A DNA stretch of 64,000 bases from Chryseobacterium sp. CH25 (GTDB lineage Bacteria > Bacteroidota > Bacteroidia > Flavobacteriales > Weeksellaceae), in contig NZ_NRQT01000005.1 of the NCBI RefSeq assembly GCF_004119455.1, forward strand, positions 310,001 to 374,000, written 5' to 3'. The stretch's first letter is position 1, and every line of letters starts with the position of its first letter. The position numbers were made by a program, and so were the translations under genes. Under the pieces are notes generated by a model. The model worked only from the letters and a program-made list of their open reading frames with translations, did not search any database and was not told where the DNA came from. Shown in pieces: positions 35,561-43,929 of this stretch.

Positions 35561-35810
35561 ATTGATTGTTGTTGGGTTTAAAGTTCAATGTTTATAGTTT
35601 AAAGCAAGTGCTCTTTGAAATGGAATTTGTATTTATTCTCTGCAATTTAGTATTTATTTTGCAGCTAGATTTTATATTTAAATAATGAGAAAATTTCTCT
35701 AATTTTCTGTCATTCCGAGTGAAACAAGGAATCTGTTCCTATTGATGAACTATCTCTAAAACCCGAACCCCGAACCCCAAACCCCGCATCACGTATCTCG
35801 AAACCCCAAT
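35561..35810. repeat. Repeat-containing gap between regulator and kinase genes
   Basis: It contains GTCATTCCGAGTGAAACAAG (35709-35728), a string I associate with dispersed repeats in Bacteroidota, and a short tandem run of GAACCCC-like units (35761-35807). No gene-like reading was seen. Confidence 0.6.
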
Positions 35811-36485
35811 TTAAGCTTCCCACTTATATCCCGTCCCATACACTGTTTTAAGATAATGCTCACAACCTGCATCATACAGTTTCTTTTTAAGATTTTTCAC
35901 ATGAGCATACACAAAATCATGGTTATCAAGCATATCTGCGAAATCTCCGGAAAGATGTTCAGCAAGGGTACTTTTAGAAATAACTTTGTTTTTGTTTCCA
36001 ATAAAGTAAATCAGTAAGTCAAATTCTTTTTTGGTAAGGGAAATTGATTCATTATTTACAGCAACGGTTTTTGCCAGGAGATCGATCTGAAGTTCATTCT
36101 GTTTTACCACATTGGAACTGCTGAACTGTTTTCTACGGATAATGGAATACACCCTAGCCATCAGTTCAGAAAGGTGAAAAGGTTTGGTAAGATAGTCATC
36201 TGCCCCTAGCTTCAGGCCTTCAATCTTATCATCCAACGCATTTTTGGCAGAAATGATAATAACACCATCCTGTTTGTTCTGTTTTTTTAATTCTTCCAGA
36301 ATTCGGAGACCATTTCCATCAGGAAGCATGATGTCTAATAGAATACAGTCATAAGCAAATAACTCTATTTTATTCATGGCTTCACTGTATGTAGCAGCAT
36401 TCTCACAGAGGTAGTTTTCCTCAGATAAATATTCGGAAATACTTTTGGCAAGTTCTGCTTCGTCTTCAACAATTAGAATTTTCAT
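35811..36485 (-). CDS. OmpR-family response regulator
   Basis: A 224-residue regulator. The receiver domain has the acidic pair in VEDEAELAKS, the phospho-acceptor D51 (CILLDIMLPDGNG) and the conserved Lys in DDYLTKPFHLSELMAR. A winged-helix domain follows (VAVNNESISLTKKEFDLLIYF, DFVYAHVKNLKKKL, KTVYGTGYKWEA). It precedes the HisKA kinase on the same strand. The downstream genes (COG4705 protein, TonB receptor, PAP2) are the likely regulon by position, which is inference. Confidence 0.93.
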   Translation of the reverse strand: MKILIVEDEAELAKSISEYLSEENYLCENAATYSEAMNKIELFAYDCILLDIMLPDGNGLRILEELKKQNKQDGVIIISAKNALDDKIEGLKLGADDYLTKPFHLSELMARVYSIIRRKQFSSSNVVKQNELQIDLLAKTVAVNNESISLTKKEFDLLIYFIGNKNKVISKSTLAEHLSGDFADMLDNHDFVYAHVKNLKKKLYDAGCEHYLKTVYGTGYKWEA

Positions 36486-37012
36486 GGGATAAATCTATCA
36501 TTAAATTTTGAAGAAATTTTGAATTTTAAAGAATTTAAGATTGGGGAGATCATTTATTTATAATTTTATAGACGCAAAGTTTTTATAAAGGATGATGCAT
36601 ATTTATTTAAGGATGCAAAGATGGAATCAATGAAATTGATTCTTTCTAAGCGGGCGCATATTTTTCAAGCTTCATCAGTGACAAAGTTGCTTCCTTTGCT
36701 TAGTTAGAATAAAGCAGTTAAAAAAATAACTTTGCGGTAGAAGTTTATCAGTATTCAATCATGATATCGACCTATCAATAAATTGGTGAAAAAAGAATTT
36801 CACTTTTCAATAGATCAGAATGCCTTTTTTCAATGCCTGTTAAAGTTTGATAAAAACTTATACAAATGGCAGTATTACAGCTGTTTTTTATTGAGAAATA
36901 TAAGATTTAATCTCTAACACATAGTCTTTTCTTTGATTTCTGAAAAACTTTAAAAGGATATTTTAGGAGCATTTTCGTTAGATATTTCATAAATTTACGC
37001 TGCTGTTTCAAA
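36486..37012. other. Non-coding gap with GCAAAG-type repeat fragments
   Basis: About 527 bp of AT-rich sequence. From about 36570 to 36740 it carries degenerate dispersed-repeat words (GACGCAAAG, GATGCAAAG, ACAAAGTTGCTTCC, CTTTGCGGTAG). No ORF looks real, and I see no tRNA or riboswitch. It lies between divergent genes, so it should include the promoters of the OmpR regulator and the ClC gene. Confidence 0.5.
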
Positions 37013-38887
37013 TTGAGACCTGCATTAAAATTCTTCTCAGGTGAAAATTCACAACAAAAAAAGTACCTAAGCTTTCTAAAATTTAAAAGAGATTTCCAGA
37101 AATATGGACTGGAAAAAGCCCGCAGCTATGAGCTTATTCTGCACTGGCTGAATAATAGACTGAGCAGGAATCAGTTTCTTGTGCTGTCCGGAATTCTTGT
37201 GGGATGTACTGCCGGATTGGCTGGAGTAATCTTGAAAACGCTGGTACACAACATCCATTATTTTATTACCAATAAAGTTCATTTTGAATATCAGATTCTG
37301 TTCTATATTGTTTTTCCTTTTTTGGGAATCGTTCTGACCACATTGATTGTATTAACGTTATTTAAAGGACAGGACAGAAAGGGAATCGGAGCAATTCTCT
37401 ACGAAATTGCCCAGAATTCAAGTATTGTGGCTTCTGTTAAAATGTATTCTCAGGTGATCCAGAGTGCGGTTACTGTTGGCTTGGGAGGATCTGCCGGATT
37501 AGAAAGTCCCATTGCAGTTACTGGAGCAGCTATAGGTTCAAATTATGCACAGACGTACAGGCTTAATTATAAGGAACGTACCTTATTGTTAGCGGCAGGA
37601 GCTACTGCCGGAATCGCATCAGCTTTTAATGCTCCTATTGCCGGGATAATGTTTGCTTTTGAGATCCTGTTGACAGGAGTAGTTTTTACAGACTTTATCC
37701 CATTAGTGGTTGCTGCAGTCTGTGGAAGTCTTCTATCCAGAATATTGCTTCAGGAGGATGTTCTTTTCAGGTTTTATACCAGAGAAGCTTTCAACTATAA
37801 AAATGTACCTTATTATCTTATTTTAGGGGTAGTAACCGGATTATATGCCCGATATTTTGTGATTATTTCACAAAAAGTAGAACACTTTATAAAAGGGCTT
37901 CAGCTTTCAAAAATGCGTAAAGCAATGTTTGGTGGAGCTGTACTTTCTCTGCTATGTGTTCTGTTCCCTCCTTTATTTGGAGAGGGATATGATACGGTAA
38001 AAGCGTTCACCAATGGAAATACTCATTCTATCATTGAAAACAGTTTTTTCAGATACTTTGAAATTGGAGACTGGACGATCATTGTATTTCTAGTACTTGT
38101 ATTATTGCTAAAGGCTTTTGCAACTTCCTTCACCATATTCAGTGGCGGAAATGGGGGGAACTTTGCTCCTTCTCTTTTTGCAGGCGGAACTGTAGGCTAT
38201 TTATTTGCTTTGGTTTGCCAGCATATTGGTTTTACAGATGTTCCGGTAACCAATCTTGTTTTGGTAGGAATGGCCGGAGCCATGAGTGGTGTGATGTATG
38301 CGCCGCTTACAGCCATATTCCTGATTGCAGAGTCCAGTTTTGGATATGATCTGTTTATTCCGCTGATGATTGTTTCCATTATGTCTTATCTTATCGCCAA
38401 ATGGTTCTCTCCGATCTCTCCGGAATTGAAATCTCTTGCCGATGAAGGAAAAATATTTACCAATAAACATGATAAAAACCTTCTGTTTGCCTTAAGAACG
38501 GATGATTTCATTGATAAATATTCTCAGGCAATCCAGGAAAATGCTTCTGTTGCAGATCTTTTCGAGCTGGTAAAAAACGGGAATAAGAATATTTTTGCAA
38601 TAGTGGATGATTCCAGAACATTAAAAGGTGTTTTGACTCTTGATGATATAAGACCTTATCTTTTCAATAAAGAATTTGATACTTCACAAACAGTGGCTCA
38701 GATTATGAAGACTCCACCAGCCCTGCTTCGTCCGGAGAATAAACCGTTGGATATTCTTCAGACTTTTGATGATACCGGCGTATGGAATCTTCCGGTTGTA
38801 AATGAGAAGAATGATTTTATTGGGTTTATTTCTAAATCTTCAATTCTGATGAGCTATAGACAGCTGTTGAAGGAGTATTCGGATTAA
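37013..38887 (+). CDS. ClC-family chloride channel/transporter with C-terminal CBS pair
   Basis: A 624-residue protein. The ClC membrane domain (about 50-450) shows GGSAGLESPIAVTGA (the equivalent of GxxGxEGP, with the gating Glu kept but Ser for Gly), FNAPIAGIMFAFE and the anion-site GGNGGNFAPSLFAGG. The C-terminus (about 500-620) is a CBS domain pair (VADLFELVKNGNKNIFAIVD and LPVVNEKNDFIGFISKSSIL) that probably binds nucleotides. The start is a TTG at 37013; no in-frame ATG exists until well into the membrane domain. It exchanges or conducts Cl- across the inner membrane. It stands alone. Confidence 0.92.
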   Translation: MRPALKFFSGENSQQKKYLSFLKFKRDFQKYGLEKARSYELILHWLNNRLSRNQFLVLSGILVGCTAGLAGVILKTLVHNIHYFITNKVHFEYQILFYIVFPFLGIVLTTLIVLTLFKGQDRKGIGAILYEIAQNSSIVASVKMYSQVIQSAVTVGLGGSAGLESPIAVTGAAIGSNYAQTYRLNYKERTLLLAAGATAGIASAFNAPIAGIMFAFEILLTGVVFTDFIPLVVAAVCGSLLSRILLQEDVLFRFYTREAFNYKNVPYYLILGVVTGLYARYFVIISQKVEHFIKGLQLSKMRKAMFGGAVLSLLCVLFPPLFGEGYDTVKAFTNGNTHSIIENSFFRYFEIGDWTIIVFLVLVLLLKAFATSFTIFSGGNGGNFAPSLFAGGTVGYLFALVCQHIGFTDVPVTNLVLVGMAGAMSGVMYAPLTAIFLIAESSFGYDLFIPLMIVSIMSYLIAKWFSPISPELKSLADEGKIFTNKHDKNLLFALRTDDFIDKYSQAIQENASVADLFELVKNGNKNIFAIVDDSRTLKGVLTLDDIRPYLFNKEFDTSQTVAQIMKTPPALLRPENKPLDILQTFDDTGVWNLPVVNEKNDFIGFISKSSILMSYRQLLKEYSD

Positions 38888-38899
38888 AGGATAGTTTGA

Positions 38900-38952
38900 G
38901 AACCACCCCGTCAAAAATTCTTTGAATTTCTGCCACCCCTCCGAGGGAGGGG
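38900..38952 (-). repeat. Dispersed CACCCCGTCAAAAATTC-type repeat, copy 2
   Basis: The segment begins AACCACCCCGTCAAAAATTC and continues through TTTGAATTTCTGCCACCCCTCC to GGGAGGGGA. It is the inverted counterpart of the element at 17613-17664. It sits 13 bp after the ClC stop. Confidence 0.8.
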
Positions 38953-39097
38953 AATATCACATCTTCAATTGTGATATTCAGGGGAAATTGAAAATCATAA
39001 ATTTTCAATAGACTTAAGTGTTCTTCTCAAACAGTTAGTAGTAACTTAAAATAACTTAAGTGTTAAGAAACTTTTGCGCCTTTTGTTGAAAAAAAAT

Positions 39098-39128
39098 AAA
39101 TCCGTTCAATCTAATGTTGAACGGATTT
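39098..39128. terminator. Bidirectional terminator
   Basis: AAATCCGTTCAA (39098-39109) pairs exactly with TTGAACGGATTT (39117-39128); A-run before and T-run after. It ends the aldo/keto reductase transcript on the minus strand. Confidence 0.85.
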
Positions 39129-39153
39129 TTTAATCTAATAATGAGGTTTGAAA

Positions 39154-40098
39154 TTAGTGACTTACTTTATTAAGCAAATCAATGTCTTCTTGATCTAAAA
39201 TAAGTTTTGGAGCATTGAAAAGTGTTTCAAGCTGTGAAGAACTTGTAGCACTTACAATAGGAGCCGTAACCAACGGGTTGGATAATAACCAGGCTAAAGC
39301 TACAGTTCCCTGATTGCTGTGATGTTTTTCACTTACCTGATCCAAAGCTTTTAAAACTTCCAGACCTTTAGGGTTTAAATATTTTCTTACGCCCTCTCCT
39401 CTTGCACTTTTGGCAAGGTCTTCTTCAGTACGGTATTTTCCGGTTAAGAATCCTGCTGCCAGTGACCAATATGGAAATACACTCAGGTCAAACTGTTCTG
39501 CCAAAGGAGCATAGTTGTTTTCAAAACCTTCTCTTTCCAATAAATTATAATGAGGCTGTAGGGCAACATATTTAGGCAGATTATTCTTTTCTGATGCTTC
39601 AAAAGATGCTTTTAAACGCTCAGGAGAAAGATTGGAAGCTGCAATATAACGTACTTTTCCGGCTTTAATGATCTCATCATAGGCAGAAAGGGTTTCTTCT
39701 ACCGGAGTTGTGTGATCATCAAAATGTGTGTAATAAAGATCAATATGATCGGTTTGAAGCCTTTGTAATGATTCATCTACAGACTTCAGGATATGTTTTT
39801 TACTGATATCAAAGCCATGTTCTTTTGTTTCAGAACCTACTTTGGTGGCCAGAACAATATCTTTACGGTTATTACGGCTTTTCATCCACTTTCCGATGAT
39901 TTCTTCAGATTGTCCGCCTCTCCCGTTTACCCACCATGAATAGGTATCTGCTGTATCTATAAAATTGAATCCGGCTTCTGTAAACTGATCCAGTATATCA
40001 AATGACTGTTTTTCATCTAGTGTCCATCCAAAAACATTTCCACCGAAATTAACAGGAGCCACTTCTAAATCAGTGTTTTTGATTTTTCTTTTTTCCAT
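39154..40098 (-). CDS. Aldo/keto reductase
   Basis: A 314-residue (beta/alpha)8 NADPH-dependent oxidoreductase. The tetrad is visible: D48 and Y53 in NFIDTADTYSWW, K86 in LATKVGSE and H125 in YYTHFDDH. The C-terminal cofactor-binding segment includes APIVSATSSSQLETLFNA. It resembles the YajO/Tas/general stress protein 69 branch. Substrate unknown; broad aldehyde reduction is likely. It stands alone, with repeats on its 5' side and a terminator on its 3' side. Confidence 0.9.
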   Translation of the reverse strand: MEKRKIKNTDLEVAPVNFGGNVFGWTLDEKQSFDILDQFTEAGFNFIDTADTYSWWVNGRGGQSEEIIGKWMKSRNNRKDIVLATKVGSETKEHGFDISKKHILKSVDESLQRLQTDHIDLYYTHFDDHTTPVEETLSAYDEIIKAGKVRYIAASNLSPERLKASFEASEKNNLPKYVALQPHYNLLEREGFENNYAPLAEQFDLSVFPYWSLAAGFLTGKYRTEEDLAKSARGEGVRKYLNPKGLEVLKALDQVSEKHHSNQGTVALAWLLSNPLVTAPIVSATSSSQLETLFNAPKLILDQEDIDLLNKVSH

Positions 40099-40575
40099 AA
40101 AAATAATTTTACTAACTGTAATCTAAGGTAAGGAATATTGTGCTGTAGGGCTATTCAAAATAAGCATACGTTGTATAGTTATTATAAATGAAAAAGCCGA
40201 TGTTTACTCGATTATTTTCCAACTGTTTTTAAAAATAATCTTTATTAAATTGTATTGGTATTGCTGTTGGGTTAAACGCCAAGACGCTAAGATTTTTTAT
40301 AAGGTTATGCTTTTAAGGCGCAAGGATTTTATCTGCGATAAAATTGAATGCTGTTGATAAATAATGCCACGAATGCACGAATGTTTTCTTATTGGAGTCT
40401 CTTTGGATTTATATTTTCGTTTAGCATAACCAAAATTCCATATGCCATTTAGATTCCTGGGGAAAGTATAAGTTATTTTTCAGATGCAATATTTTATGCA
40501 TGAATAAAATAATTCGTGCATTCGTGGCTATTATAAAAGAATCTATATAATCAGCAAAATCTGCGAGAGCATCTA
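40099..40575. repeat. Composite dispersed repeat, copy 2 (modules in both orientations)
   Basis: A 477-bp gap. Plus-strand modules are AAACGCCAAGACGCTAAG (from 40274), AAGGCGCAAGGATTTTATC with GCGATAAAAT (40315-40344) and CCACGAATGCACGAATG (40367-40383). After about 120 bp the last module recurs inverted as ATTCGTGCATTCGTGGC (from 40512), followed by ATCAGCAAAATCTGCGAGAG (40550-40569). The ends are thus arranged as an inverted repeat. No gene. Confidence 0.75.
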
Positions 40576-42384
40576 TTACTTTTCAACCTGAGGAATTTCA
40601 ATACTGTTCAGCATTAGTCTATATTCCTGCAACTGATGATTGATTGTCTGTAATCCCTGTTTAAAAAATGAAGATGCATTAAAAAGCTGTTGGTAATACG
40701 CTATTCCTTCCAGCATATTTTTCCTGAAAGCATTCCATTTTTTTGTTTGGGAATGAGTAATCTGTTGAGCAGAGTCTGCTATTTCTTTTTTCAGATAATC
40801 AACATACATTTTCAGCTCATTGATGAACATATTCGGACGGTTATTATCCGGTAGAATATTGGAATTACCATAAATATGTTTTACCATTTCAGAAAGGGAA
40901 ACTTCCTTATCAAAAAAAGCAATATTGGGCCCAGGGCAGATCACAACACCTTGTTTCTCCCCTTTAATCTCTATTCCCTGTTCCATATAAGCGGAATTAA
41001 CTAGTCCTACACATAGGCAGGCTTTATCTGTAATTTCAGCTTTCTTCCTGTCAAACTCTTCTGTAGAAAGTGTTTCTTTCTGAGTATAAAGCTCATTCAG
41101 CTTAATATCCTGATATTTTTTTGAAGCTGTACACGTTCCTTCCGGAGAATATTCTTTGCTTAATGCCAATAGTTTTTTGGGACATGAACTTCCGTATCTT
41201 CCCTTGGTTTCTTTTTGATTCTTCAATAGCTCATTAGAAGTTCCTTTTATAGTATTGAAAGGAACTCCCAAAGGTGAAATCTGACTCAGATAGAAGTCTT
41301 TTTCTTTAGCTTTTAAAAGTAAAGTACGTGTTTCAGTATCTACAGACGTAGCTTCGGGAACCAATAAAAACGGAGATCCCCATCCTACGCTATCCACCTG
41401 ATAATTGTTCAGTAAGAAATCATGTTCTTCAGAAGTGCCTACTCCGCCCTGTACGGTAATTTTCATTTCTAAAGGCTGTGAAAGAACAGGCTTTCCTTTT
41501 TGCTCTAAGGCATTGTTCATTAAAGTATGGGCAGACTGTATCAGATCATTCTTTTTCTGTCTGAATTCTTCCATAATAGGTCCTAAAAGCATTCCTTCTG
41601 TGGCAAATGCGTGGCCACCACAATTCAGTCCGGATTCTATTCTGTATTCTGAAACCCATAATCCTTTTTTAGCCAAAAAGTTTCCCTGAATCATTGCAGA
41701 ACGGAAATCACTTACTTTAAGAATGATTTTCTTTTTCAAAAGTCCGTTTTCATCGGGATAAAAATCATCAAATTCCTCCATATAACTGTACAGACGAGGA
41801 TTCATCCCCGCTGAAAGCACCATTGAAGAGGATAATTTACTGTTGGCAAAACCACGGAGCGATGCGTGGGCATCATTATACATTACAGGAAGCTGCTCAT
41901 TCTTTTTATAGTTGTCTTTATCAACTTTAGTCATGATATTGACATCAATGCTTCCGGGTAACAGGTTGGTTTCGATGAAGTTTTTAATGCTTTCGCTCCA
42001 GTTATCTTTTTGATTAACAAGGTTTTGAAGGCTGTTTTTCAGGTCAGAAGTATTGGGTAGCATGGCCACAAAGTCTTTCAGAGCTTCTTTGTTCTTACTG
42101 ATTTCCTGTTTGAAAGATTCAAACTTTTCATTCACGATATCATCTACCATGTCCAGATAAGCAGTAATTCTTTTGGCTCTGTAATCCTCTGTTTTTGTTG
42201 AAATTCGTGAATAATTAAGATTAAACTTCTGATTATAAAAGTTTTTCATTTTTTCCAGAATTTCATCGTCAATGATGGAAATCACAGAAGAAATCCCATA
42301 TTGTGCAACACGGATTGGGCTGTCTATGGTATAAGCCAATCCCATCACGGGAATATGGAAATTGTGTAACGGTTTAGTTGTCAT
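40576..42384 (-). CDS. Divergent FMN TIM-barrel protein (2-nitropropane dioxygenase/FabK-like) with Cys cluster
   Basis: A 602-residue cytoplasmic protein I cannot name. The N-terminal IPVMGLAYTIDSPIRVAQYG, then SGLNCGGHAFATEGMLLGPI (about 251-270) and VQGGVGTSEEHDFLLNN with SVGWGSPFLLVPEAT (about 311-346) match the order and style of nitronate monooxygenase/FabK/PfaD-type FMN barrels (first strand, GGH active-site loop, phosphate-binding GGVGT). It is longer than most, with an extra helical segment at about 45-165 and a Cys-bearing region beyond the barrel (C401, C418, C456, C458 and C483) that could hold an Fe-S or zinc site. It stands alone between repeat-filled gaps. The fold call is inference from motifs. 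Confidence 0.6.
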   Translation of the reverse strand: MTTKPLHNFHIPVMGLAYTIDSPIRVAQYGISSVISIIDDEILEKMKNFYNQKFNLNYSRISTKTEDYRAKRITAYLDMVDDIVNEKFESFKQEISKNKEALKDFVAMLPNTSDLKNSLQNLVNQKDNWSESIKNFIETNLLPGSIDVNIMTKVDKDNYKKNEQLPVMYNDAHASLRGFANSKLSSSMVLSAGMNPRLYSYMEEFDDFYPDENGLLKKKIILKVSDFRSAMIQGNFLAKKGLWVSEYRIESGLNCGGHAFATEGMLLGPIMEEFRQKKNDLIQSAHTLMNNALEQKGKPVLSQPLEMKITVQGGVGTSEEHDFLLNNYQVDSVGWGSPFLLVPEATSVDTETRTLLLKAKEKDFYLSQISPLGVPFNTIKGTSNELLKNQKETKGRYGSSCPKKLLALSKEYSPEGTCTASKKYQDIKLNELYTQKETLSTEEFDRKKAEITDKACLCVGLVNSAYMEQGIEIKGEKQGVVICPGPNIAFFDKEVSLSEMVKHIYGNSNILPDNNRPNMFINELKMYVDYLKKEIADSAQQITHSQTKKWNAFRKNMLEGIAYYQQLFNASSFFKQGLQTINHQLQEYRLMLNSIEIPQVEK

Positions 42385-42770
42385 TATGTTTCAATAAAAG
42401 TTCTTTACTTAATGCAACTAAAAATTCTTTCAACTAATTCACTGCTTAAAAGTATTGCTTTTTTAATTAATTATGCATTAAATAGGATCTTTAATATTGA
42501 AAATATGTTAAAAGTCATTTCTGGAGTTTGAATTTGTTGGAAATACGCAAGGGCGCAAAGAATTATAATATTAATTGTTTTTAAGGCGCAAGAGAATCCC
42601 AGATTCTCAGCAAGGAAATACATTAGTTGTGATAAAAATAGCTTTAAGTATTCCATAAACATCTGCGTAATCCGCAAAATATGCGAGAGCCAATACCTCT
42701 TCAAAATAGAAAAGGTCTCATTTACCATTAGTAAACAAAACCTTTCTTATAATCTATAGGTAGAAAGCAA
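42385..42770. repeat. Repeat-filled gap with terminator-like hairpin
   Basis: It carries degenerate members of the composite repeat (ACGCAAGGGCGCAAAGAATT at 42546-42565, AAGGCGCAAGAG near 42583, CATCTGCGTAATCCGCAAAA near 42660). At 42711-42745 a nested hairpin (AAAGG...CCTTT enclosing TTTAC/GTAAA) should end the efflux operon transcript on the minus strand. Confidence 0.6.
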
Positions 42771-43922
42771 TTATTCTGCTTTATTTTTCAACATCATCAG
42801 AAGACTGTAAGCGCCTTTCTGTATAATCTTTTTATCTTTTAAGAAATCTGCTTTCAGAACTTCTGTAAACTGATCATCCGAAATTCCGGTGACCACAGGA
42901 ATCATTTTATAGTTTGATTTTCCAAGGTCTTCAAAGACATAGTTTTTATTTTCAAAAGAAACTATGGCATCATTTGGAAGCCCCTGAGTATATCGATTGC
43001 TGATGTTCACTTCAGCATTCACATACATTCCTTTAACAAATTCTGAATTAACAGATGATAATTTAGCGATAGCTGTTGCAGAACCACCTGTTTCAATACT
43101 GGGAACTACACTTACAATTTTAGCACTTGATTTCATCTCAGGCTTCTGATTGCTGTAAACCAGAATTTCCTGCCCAATTTTGATATCGTTAACATCATTT
43201 TCAAAAACCTTTAATTCTAAAAGTAATCCTGCTGGGTTAATCAGTTCAAATAAAGTATCTGCCGGGTTAATATATTGCCCGTTATTCACCAGAATTTTGC
43301 TTACAAAACCACTGAACGGAGCATACACATTAATTCTGCTTCTGATATTTCCAGTGTTTAAACCTTTGGCACTGATCCCGATAATGCGTAGCTTTTCTTC
43401 AAGACCTCTTAATGTGGCATTTAAAGTTGAATAATCTGCCTGAGCAGTTTGTAAGGTTTTATCACTGCTTGCTTTGCTTGTATTAAGGTCTTTCTGACGG
43501 TTAAAGTTCAGTCTTGCCGCTTCAAGCTGTGCTTTGGTTACCAGATAATCCTGCTGCAGCTGGATGAATTGCGGATCTTCCACCACTGCCAATACCTGCC
43601 CTTTACTGAAATGACTTCCGTTAATGACATTAATGGATTTGATATGCCCACCCATAATACTTGAAACTGAGCTGATATGAGATGGGGCAATCTCTGCTTT
43701 TCCATTCAGACGTACAATTTTTTCCATATTTCTGTCCTGAAGGGAGGTTGTGGTAATGCCTACAGACTGAATCTGCTGAGGAGTAAGATGAACGGTATTC
43801 TCAGTACCCTTTGCAAATTTTGTATTTTCATAGACTGTTTTTTCCTCTTCTTTCTTGCCTGAACATGATGACAAAGCCAATACTAAAGCCAGACTGTATA
43901 TTGATATTATTTTGAATTGCAT
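42771..43922 (-). CDS. RND efflux periplasmic adaptor (CzcB/CusB-type membrane fusion protein)
   Basis: A 383-residue lipoprotein-type adaptor; the lipobox ends ALSSCSGKKEE. The domains are a barrel-sandwich hybrid (GGHIKSINVINGSHFSKGQVLAVVEDP, later NVYAPFSGFVSKILVNNGQYI), a helical hairpin between them (about 125-195) and a beta-barrel (LELKVFENDVNDIKIGQEILV). It bridges the inner-membrane pump and the outer-membrane channel. Its start is 7 bp past the stop of the pump gene, so both are in one operon. Heavy-metal substrate is inferred from the pump class. Confidence 0.92.
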   Translation of the reverse strand: MQFKIISIYSLALVLALSSCSGKKEEEKTVYENTKFAKGTENTVHLTPQQIQSVGITTTSLQDRNMEKIVRLNGKAEIAPSHISSVSSIMGGHIKSINVINGSHFSKGQVLAVVEDPQFIQLQQDYLVTKAQLEAARLNFNRQKDLNTSKASSDKTLQTAQADYSTLNATLRGLEEKLRIIGISAKGLNTGNIRSRINVYAPFSGFVSKILVNNGQYINPADTLFELINPAGLLLELKVFENDVNDIKIGQEILVYSNQKPEMKSSAKIVSVVPSIETGGSATAIAKLSSVNSEFVKGMYVNAEVNISNRYTQGLPNDAIVSFENKNYVFEDLGKSNYKMIPVVTGISDDQFTEVLKADFLKDKKIIQKGAYSLLMMLKNKAE

Positions 43923-43929
43923 GATGCTG

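Noticed and set aside
42471..42728. An 85-codon frame between the 602-aa protein and the efflux operon
   Set aside because: It runs through repeat modules and the terminator hairpin; no start context or recognisable domain.
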